Source: JBGTGG01 sp964398945 (GTDB taxonomy: Bacteria; Bacteroidota; Bacteroidia; Cytophagales; Cyclobacteriaceae). Taken from it: a DNA stretch of 64,000 nt. Positions 34,496-42,573 of the stretch are shown here, in pieces (the stretch's first letter is position 1; the number at the start of each line of letters is the position of its first letter). The position numbers and the translations under genes are program-made. Below the pieces are notes generated by a model. It did no database searches and was not told the origin of the DNA. It saw nothing but the letters and a program-made list of their open reading frames with translations. Location: the NCBI GenBank assembly GCA_964398945.1, contig CAYNOT010000009.1, positions 124,001-188,000 of the forward strand, read 5' to 3'.

Positions 34496-37400
34496 ATGAA
34501 AGAAAGGGAATTTGTTGAGAATCTTTACAACGAGAAAGCAAGGAATGATAGCAATTCTGAGGATCTTGCGAATACCCTAAATATTCTTTCAAAAACTGTT
34601 TTTGGAGATGTTAACCGGTTTGTCTTTGAATTATTACAGAATGCTGATGATTCTCCTATACCCAACTCACCGGCAGAACTAAATGTGACATTTCATCTAT
34701 TCGACAACTACCTCTTATTTTCACATAATGGTAAGCATTTCGATACATCTGATGTAAAGGGTATTTCCAGAGTAGGGAGTCTTGATAGCCGGAAAGACAA
34801 AGAAATGGAGAAAACTGGCTACAAAGGAATTGGTTTCAAGTCTGTTTTCAGAACCTCAGATTGCGTTCACATCATCTCTAACGGTTATAGATTCAAATTT
34901 GACAAAAACCATGCTCTATGGGCAAATGACAAATCCTACCCATGGCAGGTAATTCCTATTTGGCATGATGAAATTCCTGAGGAAGTTGCGCCCTATATTG
35001 ATTTTTCTGATGTAAACACCATTATTAAAATCAGCAACAAGGAAATTCTCTACTCTGAGATTCTGGATGTATTTGAAGACTGTCAGATCATTTTGTTTTT
35101 ACGGAACGTCAACTCAATACGATTTAAACGAAACAACAGTGCCGAGTTTGAAATTATCAAAAAGAGCACCGGTGCTAATACTTGTGAACTATATTATAAT
35201 AGTACTCTTAAAAGCAATTGGTATACATCCGAATTTACTCAGGAAATCAGCGATTCGCTTAGAGATAAGTTAACAAACCTTTCTGATGAAGAATGTCCAA
35301 GAAAGCTTAAGGAAGCAAAAAAGACCAAACTTACTTTTGCTGCTCTCATTGAGGGAACTAACCTGGTTGCCTTGGCAAATACGATCATATATAATTATCT
35401 GCCCACCAAAGTCGATTATGATTTCCCCTATATCGTAAACGGAGACTTTATTACCAATGCTGAAAGAACTCAATTGCTTAAAAATGATTGGAATGAATTT
35501 CTCCTAAATGCAATAGCTACAGCCCAAATCAATTTACTGGTAGAGCTTAGTGCCACTAGGTTTAAGAAAGACATCCTTCGTTTATTTAAAGAAACATTTT
35601 CATACACTTCGGATAGCCTTAAACTAGCATTCAACAAAGGATTGTCAGCATCCATAAATGAAATTCCATTTATTCCTGACCTATCGGAATCAAAACTTTT
35701 AAAAGTTCAAGATTGCTTAATTGATTCGCTGGAATACTCTAAATATTTCCCTAAAGAACATATCACTGAGTTATACAGTAATAATCCAAGTCTGGTGAGT
35801 CAAGAACTTGTTTCTACTGAAAAACTGATTCCCTTCGGAGCATCACATTTTGGTGAAGGAGAAATAGAAACCTTATTTAGGTCTCAAACCTTTATAGCCG
35901 CAGCAACTTCCGACAGAAAGTTAAATTTTCGCTTGATCTATTTTGTATTTAAGAAGAAACTATCTCCGGAGGTACTAAAGAGACTCAAATTCATTCTGGA
36001 CAGTACCGGGCAACTTCAGACACCGGAAAATCTATACTTCCCTTCGAACTCGTTTACAAAAACCATCTCATTTACGGAGCTAACATTTGTTGATGCAATT
36101 GTATTTACGGAAATCGACAAATATGAGGACCTTAAAAAATGGTTAATTGAACTTGGAGTGAAATTCCCAAAGAACATCGAAATTCTTCGCAAGTCAATCT
36201 TTCCAATGATCAATAAAGATCGTATTACACTGGATACCACATTTGAAGTCACGCATTTTATTTTCAATCTATATACTCAGGGTGAGCTAACCGATAACGA
36301 CTACAAGACATTAAGGAAAATTAAACTGTTAACGAATAATGGCCTAAAAGTCGCTTCAGCAACTCATCTATCAAACGCTTATAATCCACGACTAAAGCTT
36401 GAAGACCTTGTGCCTGAGCAGAGTTATGTAAGCAAAGACTATATCTCAAGTAATGGGGATATAGAGACCTGGAAGAGCCTTTTTCTCAGACTCTTTGTAA
36501 AGGAAAAGATAACCGTTGTTAAATATGACAAAACAGAAAGAGGGCAATTATCTTCAATTATTCCTGAAATCTCAGGCTATCTTTCTTGGATAGACAATAA
36601 TGGCTATTATGATTCAATTTATGCTCGATACAAAAATTCAGGACAGCATTATTTATCCAATGTAAGGTATTTCTTTTTTATAGATCACCTGAAATCTATA
36701 ACATTCGCTAAGCTTTTTTGGGACATTCTGTTAGGCGACTGGAATAGTTATCAGTTAGATGATCCAAAAACAAAATATCATCACTACGGTGGGGTCAATG
36801 AAGTCCCTGATTACTTACAATATTATGTAAGAAACTTCCCTTCGATTCCTGCGACAGATAGGAAATGCTACAAATCTACTGAGGTCTACTCTCCAAGATT
36901 TAAAAACATCATACAGGACAAATATCCAGTTGCCGACTTCAAAAGTACTTTATTGTCCAAAGAGCAGATAAGTTACCTAGGTCTGAGGCAATTCATTGAG
37001 ATAGACAATTGTATATCTCTGTTGGCAAGCCTCGCAATAGAAGACATTACCAATGAGACAAAAAAGCAGATATTTGCTCTGTATGACGAAATAATAAAAT
37101 CCTACAAAGAAGGAAACAGGATAGCTACCGATATTTCTACCATTACTCTTTTATCTCTAAACAATTCATATCAATCTGTTGATAGTCTTTATTACTTTAA
37201 TATCAGCTCACTATCCCCATCAGTGAGTTCCGATAGGTTTATTCAATTTTCAGATTCATTTTCCGATAAGGACAAAGCTCTTTTTTGTCAGATGTTCGAA
37301 ATACCAGCCGTTACCTACTCTGATTTAGATTTCAACTATGAAAATCGTGAAAATGACGACTCACTGAAAGCAAAGCTCAACGAAATCCTTCCTTTTTTAT

Positions 37401-38353
37401 CCATTATCATTGCTCATAAAGATTCCTTAGAATTTGACAAAATATTCACTCAGCTAAACGCAATAATTGATTCGACAACAGTATATAAAGCTGAGACGCT
37501 CACACTTTTATACAGGGATCAAGCAGATGAAATAATTTTTAATTCCTCCATAACAACGTGGCATGATGGCAACAGCTTTTATTTTTCAGGTAATTGGCTA
37601 AGCCCACTAACGCTATATTCACTTTGTTCTCTCCTATGTGATTATTTAGGCATTGAAAATATTGACCGTGAACTATCCTTATTCTTACAAATAAGTAAAA
37701 CTGAAATAATAGATTGGTTGACTGAAAAAGGTTACGAGATACCAAGCTCTACGAGTCTCCCGCCTCAAGAATATAGCGTGAGTGACGAGGAAGTTGCTAA
37801 TAGCATTTTTGAGGTTGCGGATCCTGAAATTAATTATTCAGAATCAGTTACAATCGAAGAATTTGAACCGGAAGTTGAAGCACAGGCTGCTGATACGATA
37901 AATGTAAAAATCAATAATGTTAATCATCAATCGGTAGGTTTTGTAAATACTTCAAAAGACTATGCCAAGCTGAAAAATGATGAAATTAAAATTGATATTG
38001 GCAGATGGAGCGAGGAGTACATATACAATTATTTACAGTCAAAAGAACAATACACCTCAATCAATTGGTTAAACAAAGACGAAGAAGCGTATCTGCCCTA
38101 TGATTTCATTGTTGTTGAAAATCAGAAGGAAAAGTACATTGAGGTCAAAGGAACTCCTTCAAAAGACAAGGGGGAATTTTATATGTCAAAGAGTGAATGG
38201 AACTTTATGTTCGAAAAAAAGGCTGACTATACAATTTACAGATTGTTTAATGCCGGAAAAAAAGATGGACTGGAAATAAAAATTATTGAAGAACCCTATC
38301 TATTGATTCAGAACGGCAATATGCTTCCAGATTCCATTTCAGTGTACATTTAG
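34496..38353 (+). CDS. Sacsin/HSP90-like GHKL ATPase with C-terminal DUF3883 nuclease-like domain
   Basis: 1285 residues. The N-terminal GHKL fold (about 30-200) has an N-box ELLQNADD (45-52), SHNGKHFD and the ATP-lid motif TGYKGIGFKSVF (107-118), as in sacsin and other HSP90-like proteins. A long middle of about 900 residues is mostly alpha/beta with no known motif. The last 120 residues match DUF3883: WSEEYIYNYL, YDFIVV (Asp1203) and YIEVKGTP (Glu1216, Lys1218), a D...ExK arrangement like PD-(D/E)xK nucleases. Starting 15 bases after the Argonaute stop, it is the likely effector of that system. Codon use is AT-rich compared with the chromosomal genes. Confidence 0.85.
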   Translation: MKEREFVENLYNEKARNDSNSEDLANTLNILSKTVFGDVNRFVFELLQNADDSPIPNSPAELNVTFHLFDNYLLFSHNGKHFDTSDVKGISRVGSLDSRKDKEMEKTGYKGIGFKSVFRTSDCVHIISNGYRFKFDKNHALWANDKSYPWQVIPIWHDEIPEEVAPYIDFSDVNTIIKISNKEILYSEILDVFEDCQIILFLRNVNSIRFKRNNSAEFEIIKKSTGANTCELYYNSTLKSNWYTSEFTQEISDSLRDKLTNLSDEECPRKLKEAKKTKLTFAALIEGTNLVALANTIIYNYLPTKVDYDFPYIVNGDFITNAERTQLLKNDWNEFLLNAIATAQINLLVELSATRFKKDILRLFKETFSYTSDSLKLAFNKGLSASINEIPFIPDLSESKLLKVQDCLIDSLEYSKYFPKEHITELYSNNPSLVSQELVSTEKLIPFGASHFGEGEIETLFRSQTFIAAATSDRKLNFRLIYFVFKKKLSPEVLKRLKFILDSTGQLQTPENLYFPSNSFTKTISFTELTFVDAIVFTEIDKYEDLKKWLIELGVKFPKNIEILRKSIFPMINKDRITLDTTFEVTHFIFNLYTQGELTDNDYKTLRKIKLLTNNGLKVASATHLSNAYNPRLKLEDLVPEQSYVSKDYISSNGDIETWKSLFLRLFVKEKITVVKYDKTERGQLSSIIPEISGYLSWIDNNGYYDSIYARYKNSGQHYLSNVRYFFFIDHLKSITFAKLFWDILLGDWNSYQLDDPKTKYHHYGGVNEVPDYLQYYVRNFPSIPATDRKCYKSTEVYSPRFKNIIQDKYPVADFKSTLLSKEQISYLGLRQFIEIDNCISLLASLAIEDITNETKKQIFALYDEIIKSYKEGNRIATDISTITLLSLNNSYQSVDSLYYFNISSLSPSVSSDRFIQFSDSFSDKDKALFCQMFEIPAVTYSDLDFNYENRENDDSLKAKLNEILPFLSIIIAHKDSLEFDKIFTQLNAIIDSTTVYKAETLTLLYRDQADEIIFNSSITTWHDGNSFYFSGNWLSPLTLYSLCSLLCDYLGIENIDRELSLFLQISKTEIIDWLTEKGYEIPSSTSLPPQEYSVSDEEVANSIFEVADPEINYSESVTIEEFEPEVEAQAADTINVKINNVNHQSVGFVNTSKDYAKLKNDEIKIDIGRWSEEYIYNYLQSKEQYTSINWLNKDEEAYLPYDFIVVENQKEKYIEVKGTPSKDKGEFYMSKSEWNFMFEKKADYTIYRLFNAGKKDGLEIKIIEEPYLLIQNGNMLPDSISVYI

Positions 38354-38370
38354 GCCCATCACACGGCCAT

Positions 38371-39340
38371 GTGCCTACAGCCTGTTCATTCCGTTCGTTC
38401 CTCACTACATTCACAAGCTTCCAGCACCGCACAGCAAGAGTAGCCCGTTATTCCATTTCGCTACGCTGCATTCCATACCGTGCCACACTTGCTTTTCCCA
38501 ACGCACCCCACAACGCAGGTAAAGCGGTGTTCGTCAGTCGTTCCGTTTTGTTCCGCAAAAACATATCTGCAAGGGTAAAATGAACTCCCTTCGGTCGCCC
38601 TTGCATATACCGTTCACTTACCAGGTGTCTTGCGCTCCAGTGGGTGCTCGCCACCTGCCGTTCACTTGTTTTGCTTCACACACTCTCTCCCTCCTCACTC
38701 GCAGCTACTTCATCCCCCCAAACCCCATCTAAGGTGTTCGCTAAACTCACAATCTTTTTTATTGGGGGTCTGTCGCTGCTTATAGTTTTTGCTCGCCTGC
38801 GGGTCGCTGCGGGCTGATCGGGCTGTCATGTTTTTTGCAATTTCCCCTGTGCCTACAGTCGCTTCGTTTCAGTCATTCGTTCCTCACTCCTTCAACTCAG
38901 CCACTTTCAGCACCGCACACAAGAGTAGCTCCTTCTCTTCACTCCGCGAACCAACCCACCGTCATTCCGCAATCTGCCTGCAATCCTTCTTCAATGTATT
39001 TGTTGTTCGATAAAAATTAACAAATACAGCCAACTCCATTGCAGTCAGTTATTGCTCCATTCCTTCCCCTCAATCGTTCCGTTCCGTTCAGTCGCTACCC
39101 TTGCCTTTGCCAACCCTGATGCAAAAAAACACGCCAGCCCTGCCGTAAACGGTAGGCGTCTGCCGCCCTCATTCTTCGGGCTTTTGCAGCCACCACCCTT
39201 GCTCCGCTCGCAGGCGGCTCGCACGCACAGCTACAGATCTCCATTCCGTTTCTCTTCATTCCGCCCTTCCGCTTTCCCAACGCTAGCTCAAGGCTGTTTT
39301 ACCTGCGTTTCCCCACGGCTACCAAAATCCGTATATTGTT
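38371..39340 (+). repeat. Non-coding region with degenerate direct repeats
   Basis: Almost 1 kb without a credible gene, pyrimidine-rich on the + strand. A block GTGCCTACAG ... TTCGTTCCTCACT ... CAGCACCGCACA ... AAGAGTAGC occurs at 38371-38444 and again, diverged, at 38849-38935. A weaker third copy lies near 39040-39120 ('CGTTCCGTTC', 'CTTGCCTTTGCCAAC', the latter matching CTTGCTTTTCCCAAC near 38488). Open frames here have repetitive, unlikely protein sequences. The function is unknown. It separates the defence block from the accessory right end. Confidence 0.6.
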
Positions 39341-39342
39341 AC

Positions 39343-39939
39343 ATGGAAATAGCTAAAGGATATAAAACATCTGATTACCAAAGTCTGGATTTGACCGACC
39401 CTCAATCAAAAGATTGGAATTTAGCGATTCAAATTCTTCAATATAGGATAGAACTCAGGTATTTAGAACCCATTAGGTTACTTATTGAACATGAAAAATT
39501 CTTACCAGCCCGAGACCAGAATTTCGGATTTTCAATCACTGCAATTATGTGTTTGCTTATAGAGACACTTTATTGCTTTCGAAATGGGATAATCGACAAT
39601 TCAGGAAGGGGTAATGCCAAGAAAGCATTTGTAGAGTTCTTAACTACAACAAGTTCTTTCGATTCGATCTTCACTAAAAAAACCGCTTCCATTTTTTGTG
39701 ACCATTTTAGAAATGGGATACTTCACCAAGCCGAAACTAAAGCGAACTCTAGAATAAGAGCAATTGGTCCAGCAGTTAGGGAAATCAATAATAGCATATC
39801 AATCAATAGAACTACAATCTTTCAACTTCTTGAAAAAGAGTTCAATCAATACTTAGCAGAACTCTCAGATCCTTCAAACACTCTCCTCCGACAACATTTC
39901 AAAACAAAAATGGATCATGTGTGCTCACCTAAGATTTAA
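39343..39939 (+). CDS. Putative HEPN-like protein
   Basis: 198 residues, mostly helical. Residues 119-131 read CDHFRNGILHQAE, in which Arg123-x4-His128 fits the RxxxxH active-site motif of HEPN RNases. Such proteins cleave RNA in toxin and defence systems. The frame is open further upstream, but that part lies in the degenerate repeat region and looks non-coding. The ATG at 39343 (MEIAKGYKTSDY) is taken as the start. No MNT antitoxin gene is adjacent. Homology is claimed only on the motif and helical context. Confidence 0.6.
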   Translation: MEIAKGYKTSDYQSLDLTDPQSKDWNLAIQILQYRIELRYLEPIRLLIEHEKFLPARDQNFGFSITAIMCLLIETLYCFRNGIIDNSGRGNAKKAFVEFLTTTSSFDSIFTKKTASIFCDHFRNGILHQAETKANSRIRAIGPAVREINNSISINRTTIFQLLEKEFNQYLAELSDPSNTLLRQHFKTKMDHVCSPKI

Positions 39940-39994
39940 TAGTTGACGGTCAAATAATCACTCAAACATAAAGCAAAGTTACAGGCGTGCGGAT

Positions 39995-40076
39995 GTGAGA
40001 GCTGCAAGGGTTCGCTTCGCCTGTTGAGAAAAAAATCTCCACCCTACGGGTAGTATTTTTCTCTCACAGCCCTTGC
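39995..40076 (+). repeat. Structured repeat, copy 1
   Basis: The core GAAAAAAATCTCCACCCTAC then gGGTAGTATTTTT (40028-40060) recurs at 40393-40425 with one change. The core can fold on itself (AAAAAAT with ATTTTT, ACCC with GGGT). Flanking it, GTGAGAG (39995-40001) pairs with CTCTCAC (40061-40067) and GCAAGGG (40004-40010) with CCCTTGC (40070-40076), in an interleaved, pseudoknot-like order. Confidence 0.55.
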
Positions 40077-40260
40077 TTCAATCACACCGATCCTGTGGAT
40101 GCAGGGCATTATGTTTAAGTTATTATTCAGAGTCCGTTGCGGCAGCCGGTGGTTGTTGGCGGGCGTTCGCACCTCAGGTCTTCCGTTCCATGCAGGCATT
40201 CATCGTTGTGGCATCACAGATTATACGCTGCGTGTTTTTTGGTTCGAGTTGTGCCTTTCA

Positions 40261-40290
40261 GAGCTTCCCTTTTAGGGGGCTCTTTTTTTT
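40261..40290 (+). terminator. Orphan intrinsic terminator
   Basis: GAGCTTCC pairs with GGGGGCTC (with two G-T pairs) over a short loop and is followed by eight T residues. No gene ends just upstream on this strand, so it may end a short non-coding transcript from about 40080-40260. Confidence 0.6.
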
Positions 40291-40331
40291 ACTCGTACAG
40301 GGAAAATTTTTAAAAGATGAAAGCAAAGATA

Positions 40332-40459
40332 GGCGGGTTCGCACAGAGCCAACGCTCATTCGGACAGTCAAGGTCAAGCCCTCCGGGTTTTGAAAAAAAT
40401 CTCCACCCTACAGGTAGTATTTTTTCCAAAAACCTTGACAGCCGACCCTCACCCGCCTG
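40332..40459 (+). repeat. Structured repeat, copy 2, inside a long nested hairpin
   Basis: Contains the second core copy (40393-40425). AGGCGGGT (40332-40339) pairs with ACCCGCCT (40452-40459), and GTCAAGGT (40368-40375) with ACCTTGAC (40433-40440), giving a nested hairpin of about 128 bases. Copy 1 has different arm sequences around the same core. Confidence 0.55.
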
Positions 40460-40556
40460 AAAGACAGCTTTCTCTTTTCTTTTTTTCCCTTTTTTCTTTT
40501 CTCTTTTGAAAAAATGTGTGCGAAGCGCAGCGAGCAAAACTTTAATGGCTCACTGT

Positions 40557-40991
40557 ATGAAATCGATTCGCATCAAAACCCACCGACCAGATGGCAGCTA
40601 CAATCAGCCGCACTTCTTCATCCTGAACAGAGGACTGAACAGCGGAAAACCGCTCAACCAACCTTGCCCGAATTGCTTTGTTTGTCTTACTGACAACCAT
40701 GAGGACAGGGAATTTCTCTATTGGCTTTGCTTTGGATTGTGGAGGTCAAAATCATTTCACTATCTCCTGAAAGGCTCCGTGATTCCATTTGTGACTATTG
40801 ATGAAACCCGAAAGCTAATCCGGGAAAGTTCCGCCAAAGCAAACTGCAAAACCCAGGCATTTCAAAAGGCAATGCAAGCCCTTCGGCTACTCGACACCAA
40901 CGAGCAAAAAATCAAGGTCACACTAAAGATGATTGATACTGCCAGACAAGCCATATTCTATGACTTGATGAAAGAAGCAGGTACAGGATAG
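40557..40991 (+). CDS. DUF6943-like protein
   Basis: 144 residues. 'KTHRPDGSYNQPHFFILNRG', 'LNSGKPLNQPCPNCFV' and 'YWLCFGLWRSKSFHYLLKGS' fit what I recall of DUF6943, found in Bacteroidota mobile elements. The CPNC pair and a third Cys (CLTD) could bind zinc. The frame continues upstream through a sequence that resembles non-coding repeat, so the ATG at 40557 is used; an ATG at 40545 is an equally possible start. Function unknown. An imperfect hairpin, GCCCTG/CAGGGC (40998-41018), follows without a T tract. Confidence 0.75.
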   Translation: MKSIRIKTHRPDGSYNQPHFFILNRGLNSGKPLNQPCPNCFVCLTDNHEDREFLYWLCFGLWRSKSFHYLLKGSVIPFVTIDETRKLIRESSAKANCKTQAFQKAMQALRLLDTNEQKIKVTLKMIDTARQAIFYDLMKEAGTG

Positions 40992-41169
40992 ATTCCTGCC
41001 CTGCTAAAAAAACAGGGCAACAAAAGCAAAATAAAGCACACTACCGCAACAGCACCCAAGAGAGAACTACCGCCTAATTCTTGAAGTAATTTAGTTGGCG
41101 AAGGGCAAATCCATGGTAAGTCCGTGTCAAGTCCAAGCAAATGTTTAACCCCTAAAAAATCGTAAAGAG

Positions 41170-41811
41170 ATGGGAAAAATTAATCAGGGTATTCTCGGTG
41201 GTGTATCAGGCCAGGTAGGGAATGTAATCGGTGGAACTTGGAAGGGCATCGATTACCTGCGCATCAAACCTTCCAGTGTAGCGAACCCAAGAACTGAAGG
41301 TCAGGTTGACCAGCGTTCGAAGTTCTCAACTGTCTTGCGGTTCTTGCAGCCCATGACAGACTTCCTGAGAGTCGGTTTCAAGTTGTATGCAAACAAAATG
41401 ACCCAGTTTAATGCGGCCATGTCATACAACCTGAACAATGCGATTACCGGAGTTTATCCAAACTTCATGATTGACTATGCAGCTGCATTGGTTACTCGTG
41501 GTAATCTCACAACAGCTGCCAACGGTGCTGCCACTTCTCCAAGTGCTGGATCAGTGGAAGTGACCTGGACAGATAACTCAGGCAGTGGTAGTGCTCAGGC
41601 AACAGACAAGGCGCTGATTGCCCTTTTGAACACTACCCGTGGAGAAGCAGTTTTTACAACTGCTGGACCTGCAAGGAGTGCCGCAGCTGCAGCCATTCCT
41701 GTACCTTCTGAGTACTCAGGAGAAGATGTAGAAGTCTTCTTAGGGTTTGTATCAGAAGACGGAACTAAAGTTGCTAGCAGCGTTTATTTAGGCTCTGTAA
41801 CAGTTGCGTAA
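41170..41811 (+). CDS. DUF6266 family protein
   Basis: 213 residues beginning GKINQGILGGVSGQVGNVIG and TWKGIDYLRIKPSS, the signature of DUF6266 as I recall it, a family found widely in Bacteroidota. The C-terminal half (about 115-213) looks like an immunoglobulin-like or beta-rich domain (SAGSVEVTWTDNSGSG ... VEVFLGFVSEDGTKVASSVY). There is no signal peptide. It is the last gene before the right boundary and is followed by a strong terminator. Function unknown. Confidence 0.88.
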   Translation: MGKINQGILGGVSGQVGNVIGGTWKGIDYLRIKPSSVANPRTEGQVDQRSKFSTVLRFLQPMTDFLRVGFKLYANKMTQFNAAMSYNLNNAITGVYPNFMIDYAAALVTRGNLTTAANGAATSPSAGSVEVTWTDNSGSGSAQATDKALIALLNTTRGEAVFTTAGPARSAAAAAIPVPSEYSGEDVEVFLGFVSEDGTKVASSVYLGSVTVA

Positions 41812-41830
41812 AGCAATTGGTGTTTTCCTT

Positions 41831-41862
41831 AAAAACCGCTTCCTTTGTGGAGCGGTTTTTTT
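41831..41862 (+). terminator. Intrinsic terminator after the DUF6266 gene
   Basis: AAAAACCGCT pairs with AGCGGTTTTT over a 10-base loop and continues into a T tract, 20 bases after the DUF6266 stop. Confidence 0.85.
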
Positions 41863-41923
41863 ATGCCCGCTCACTTCGTTTTTCCTTTCTTTAGCCCTTA
41901 ATTAGCCTAATATCAACACTTCC

Positions 41924-41944
41924 TGTTGCTAATCTGTTGCTAAT
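41924..41944 (+). repeat. Right-end arm-type sites
   Basis: Two exact TGTTGCTAAT copies (41924-41933 and 41935-41944) spaced 11 bases apart. The same motif occurs just inside the left end, as expected for integrase arm sites. Confidence 0.6.
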
Positions 41945-41982
41945 ACAACTTAACTTATTGATATACAGGTATTGAAAAGATA

Positions 41983-42000
41983 TTGTATCGGGAAGTAATT
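41983..42000 (+). repeat. attR: right direct repeat
   Basis: TTGTATCGGGAAGTAATT, identical to the mnmE stop region (14032-14049) except one base. Joining the two would restore mnmE followed directly by the gene at 42027. Confidence 0.8.
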
Positions 42001-42026
42001 TTTCATTCATACTAAAAAGCCATTTT

Positions 42027-42509
42027 ATGAACGGGAATAATGAAGAAGAGTTTATCGACCCAAAGGAACTTCCTATCTACAAAAAGGGTAAAGAAATCTT
42101 CGATATCGTGCATCAGATTACAAAACTTATTCCTGAGGAAAACGAAATCCTACAAAGCATTAAAGGACAAATGATTGCAGATGCGGCTCTATTAACTGTA
42201 AAGATAACTGGAGCATCACGTGGCGGACTGTATGATATGAAAATGGAAGCAGCAGCGATCATTCGTAAAGCTGCCAGAGACCTGATGGTACAGAATCACA
42301 GTCTGGAAATGTTTGGGTTTAAAGAGGTGCACTATTTTCAAATTGTAAGGGACTTACTAGAAGAATACCGACTGTTGTTTATCGATTGGGTTAACAGCTT
42401 TGATCAATGGGATTACATGATCGACCGTTGGGGATTATTTAATCCACCCGGTGTTGGTCCTTTTGATAAGGATCCTGACGATGACATTCCTTTCAGTGAT
42501 GAAGGATAA
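42027..42509 (+). CDS. Hypothetical helical protein
   Basis: 160 residues, helical and acidic, with an unusual C-terminal tail of acidic residues and prolines (PPGVGPFDKDPDDDIPFSDEG). The central region 'GQMIADAALLTVKITGASRGG' followed by 'MEAAAIIRKAARDLM' suggests a helix bundle. It lies 26 bases outside the right attachment repeat, so it probably stood directly after mnmE before insertion. No family recognised. Confidence 0.65.
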   Translation: MNGNNEEEFIDPKELPIYKKGKEIFDIVHQITKLIPEENEILQSIKGQMIADAALLTVKITGASRGGLYDMKMEAAAIIRKAARDLMVQNHSLEMFGFKEVHYFQIVRDLLEEYRLLFIDWVNSFDQWDYMIDRWGLFNPPGVGPFDKDPDDDIPFSDEG

Positions 42510-42573
42510 GGGCAAGGTTTAAGTAATTCTCTCTGGGCGGGATCTGAACGGGTGACGCTACGGTACTTTTAGT

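Larger units (their letters stand above)
14032..42000. mobile_element. Integrative element of about 28 kb inserted at the 3' end of mnmE
   Basis: Bounded by an 18-bp direct repeat with one mismatch (14032-14049 and 41983-42000). Just inside are a recombinase module on the left and TGTTGCTAAT arm-type motifs at both ends. Contents are excisionase-like HTH proteins, tyrosine recombinase, primase/helicase-type proteins, a large defence block, repeats, and DUF6943 and DUF6266 proteins. No relaxase, coupling protein or conjugation machinery is visible, so it is not self-transmissible by conjugation as seen. It is a genomic island or satellite-like integrative element. The mnmE (trmE/thdF) 3' end is also the known target of Salmonella genomic island 1, an apparent convergence in site choice. 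Confidence 0.85.

Noticed and set aside
38448..38654. Minus-strand ORF of 68 codons in the repeat region
   Set aside because: It lies in a degenerate repeat copied twice with frame-breaking differences. Composition, not coding, explains the length.
39052..39342. 97-codon N-terminal extension of the HEPN-like gene
   Set aside because: It falls in the pyrimidine-rich repeat region and has an implausible protein sequence. The ATG at 39343 is a better start.
42528..42573. T-arm-like sequence on the minus strand (GTTCAGATCC) suggesting a tRNA end
   Set aside because: The flanking bases do not form a 5-bp T stem, and no acceptor, D or anticodon arm can be drawn upstream.
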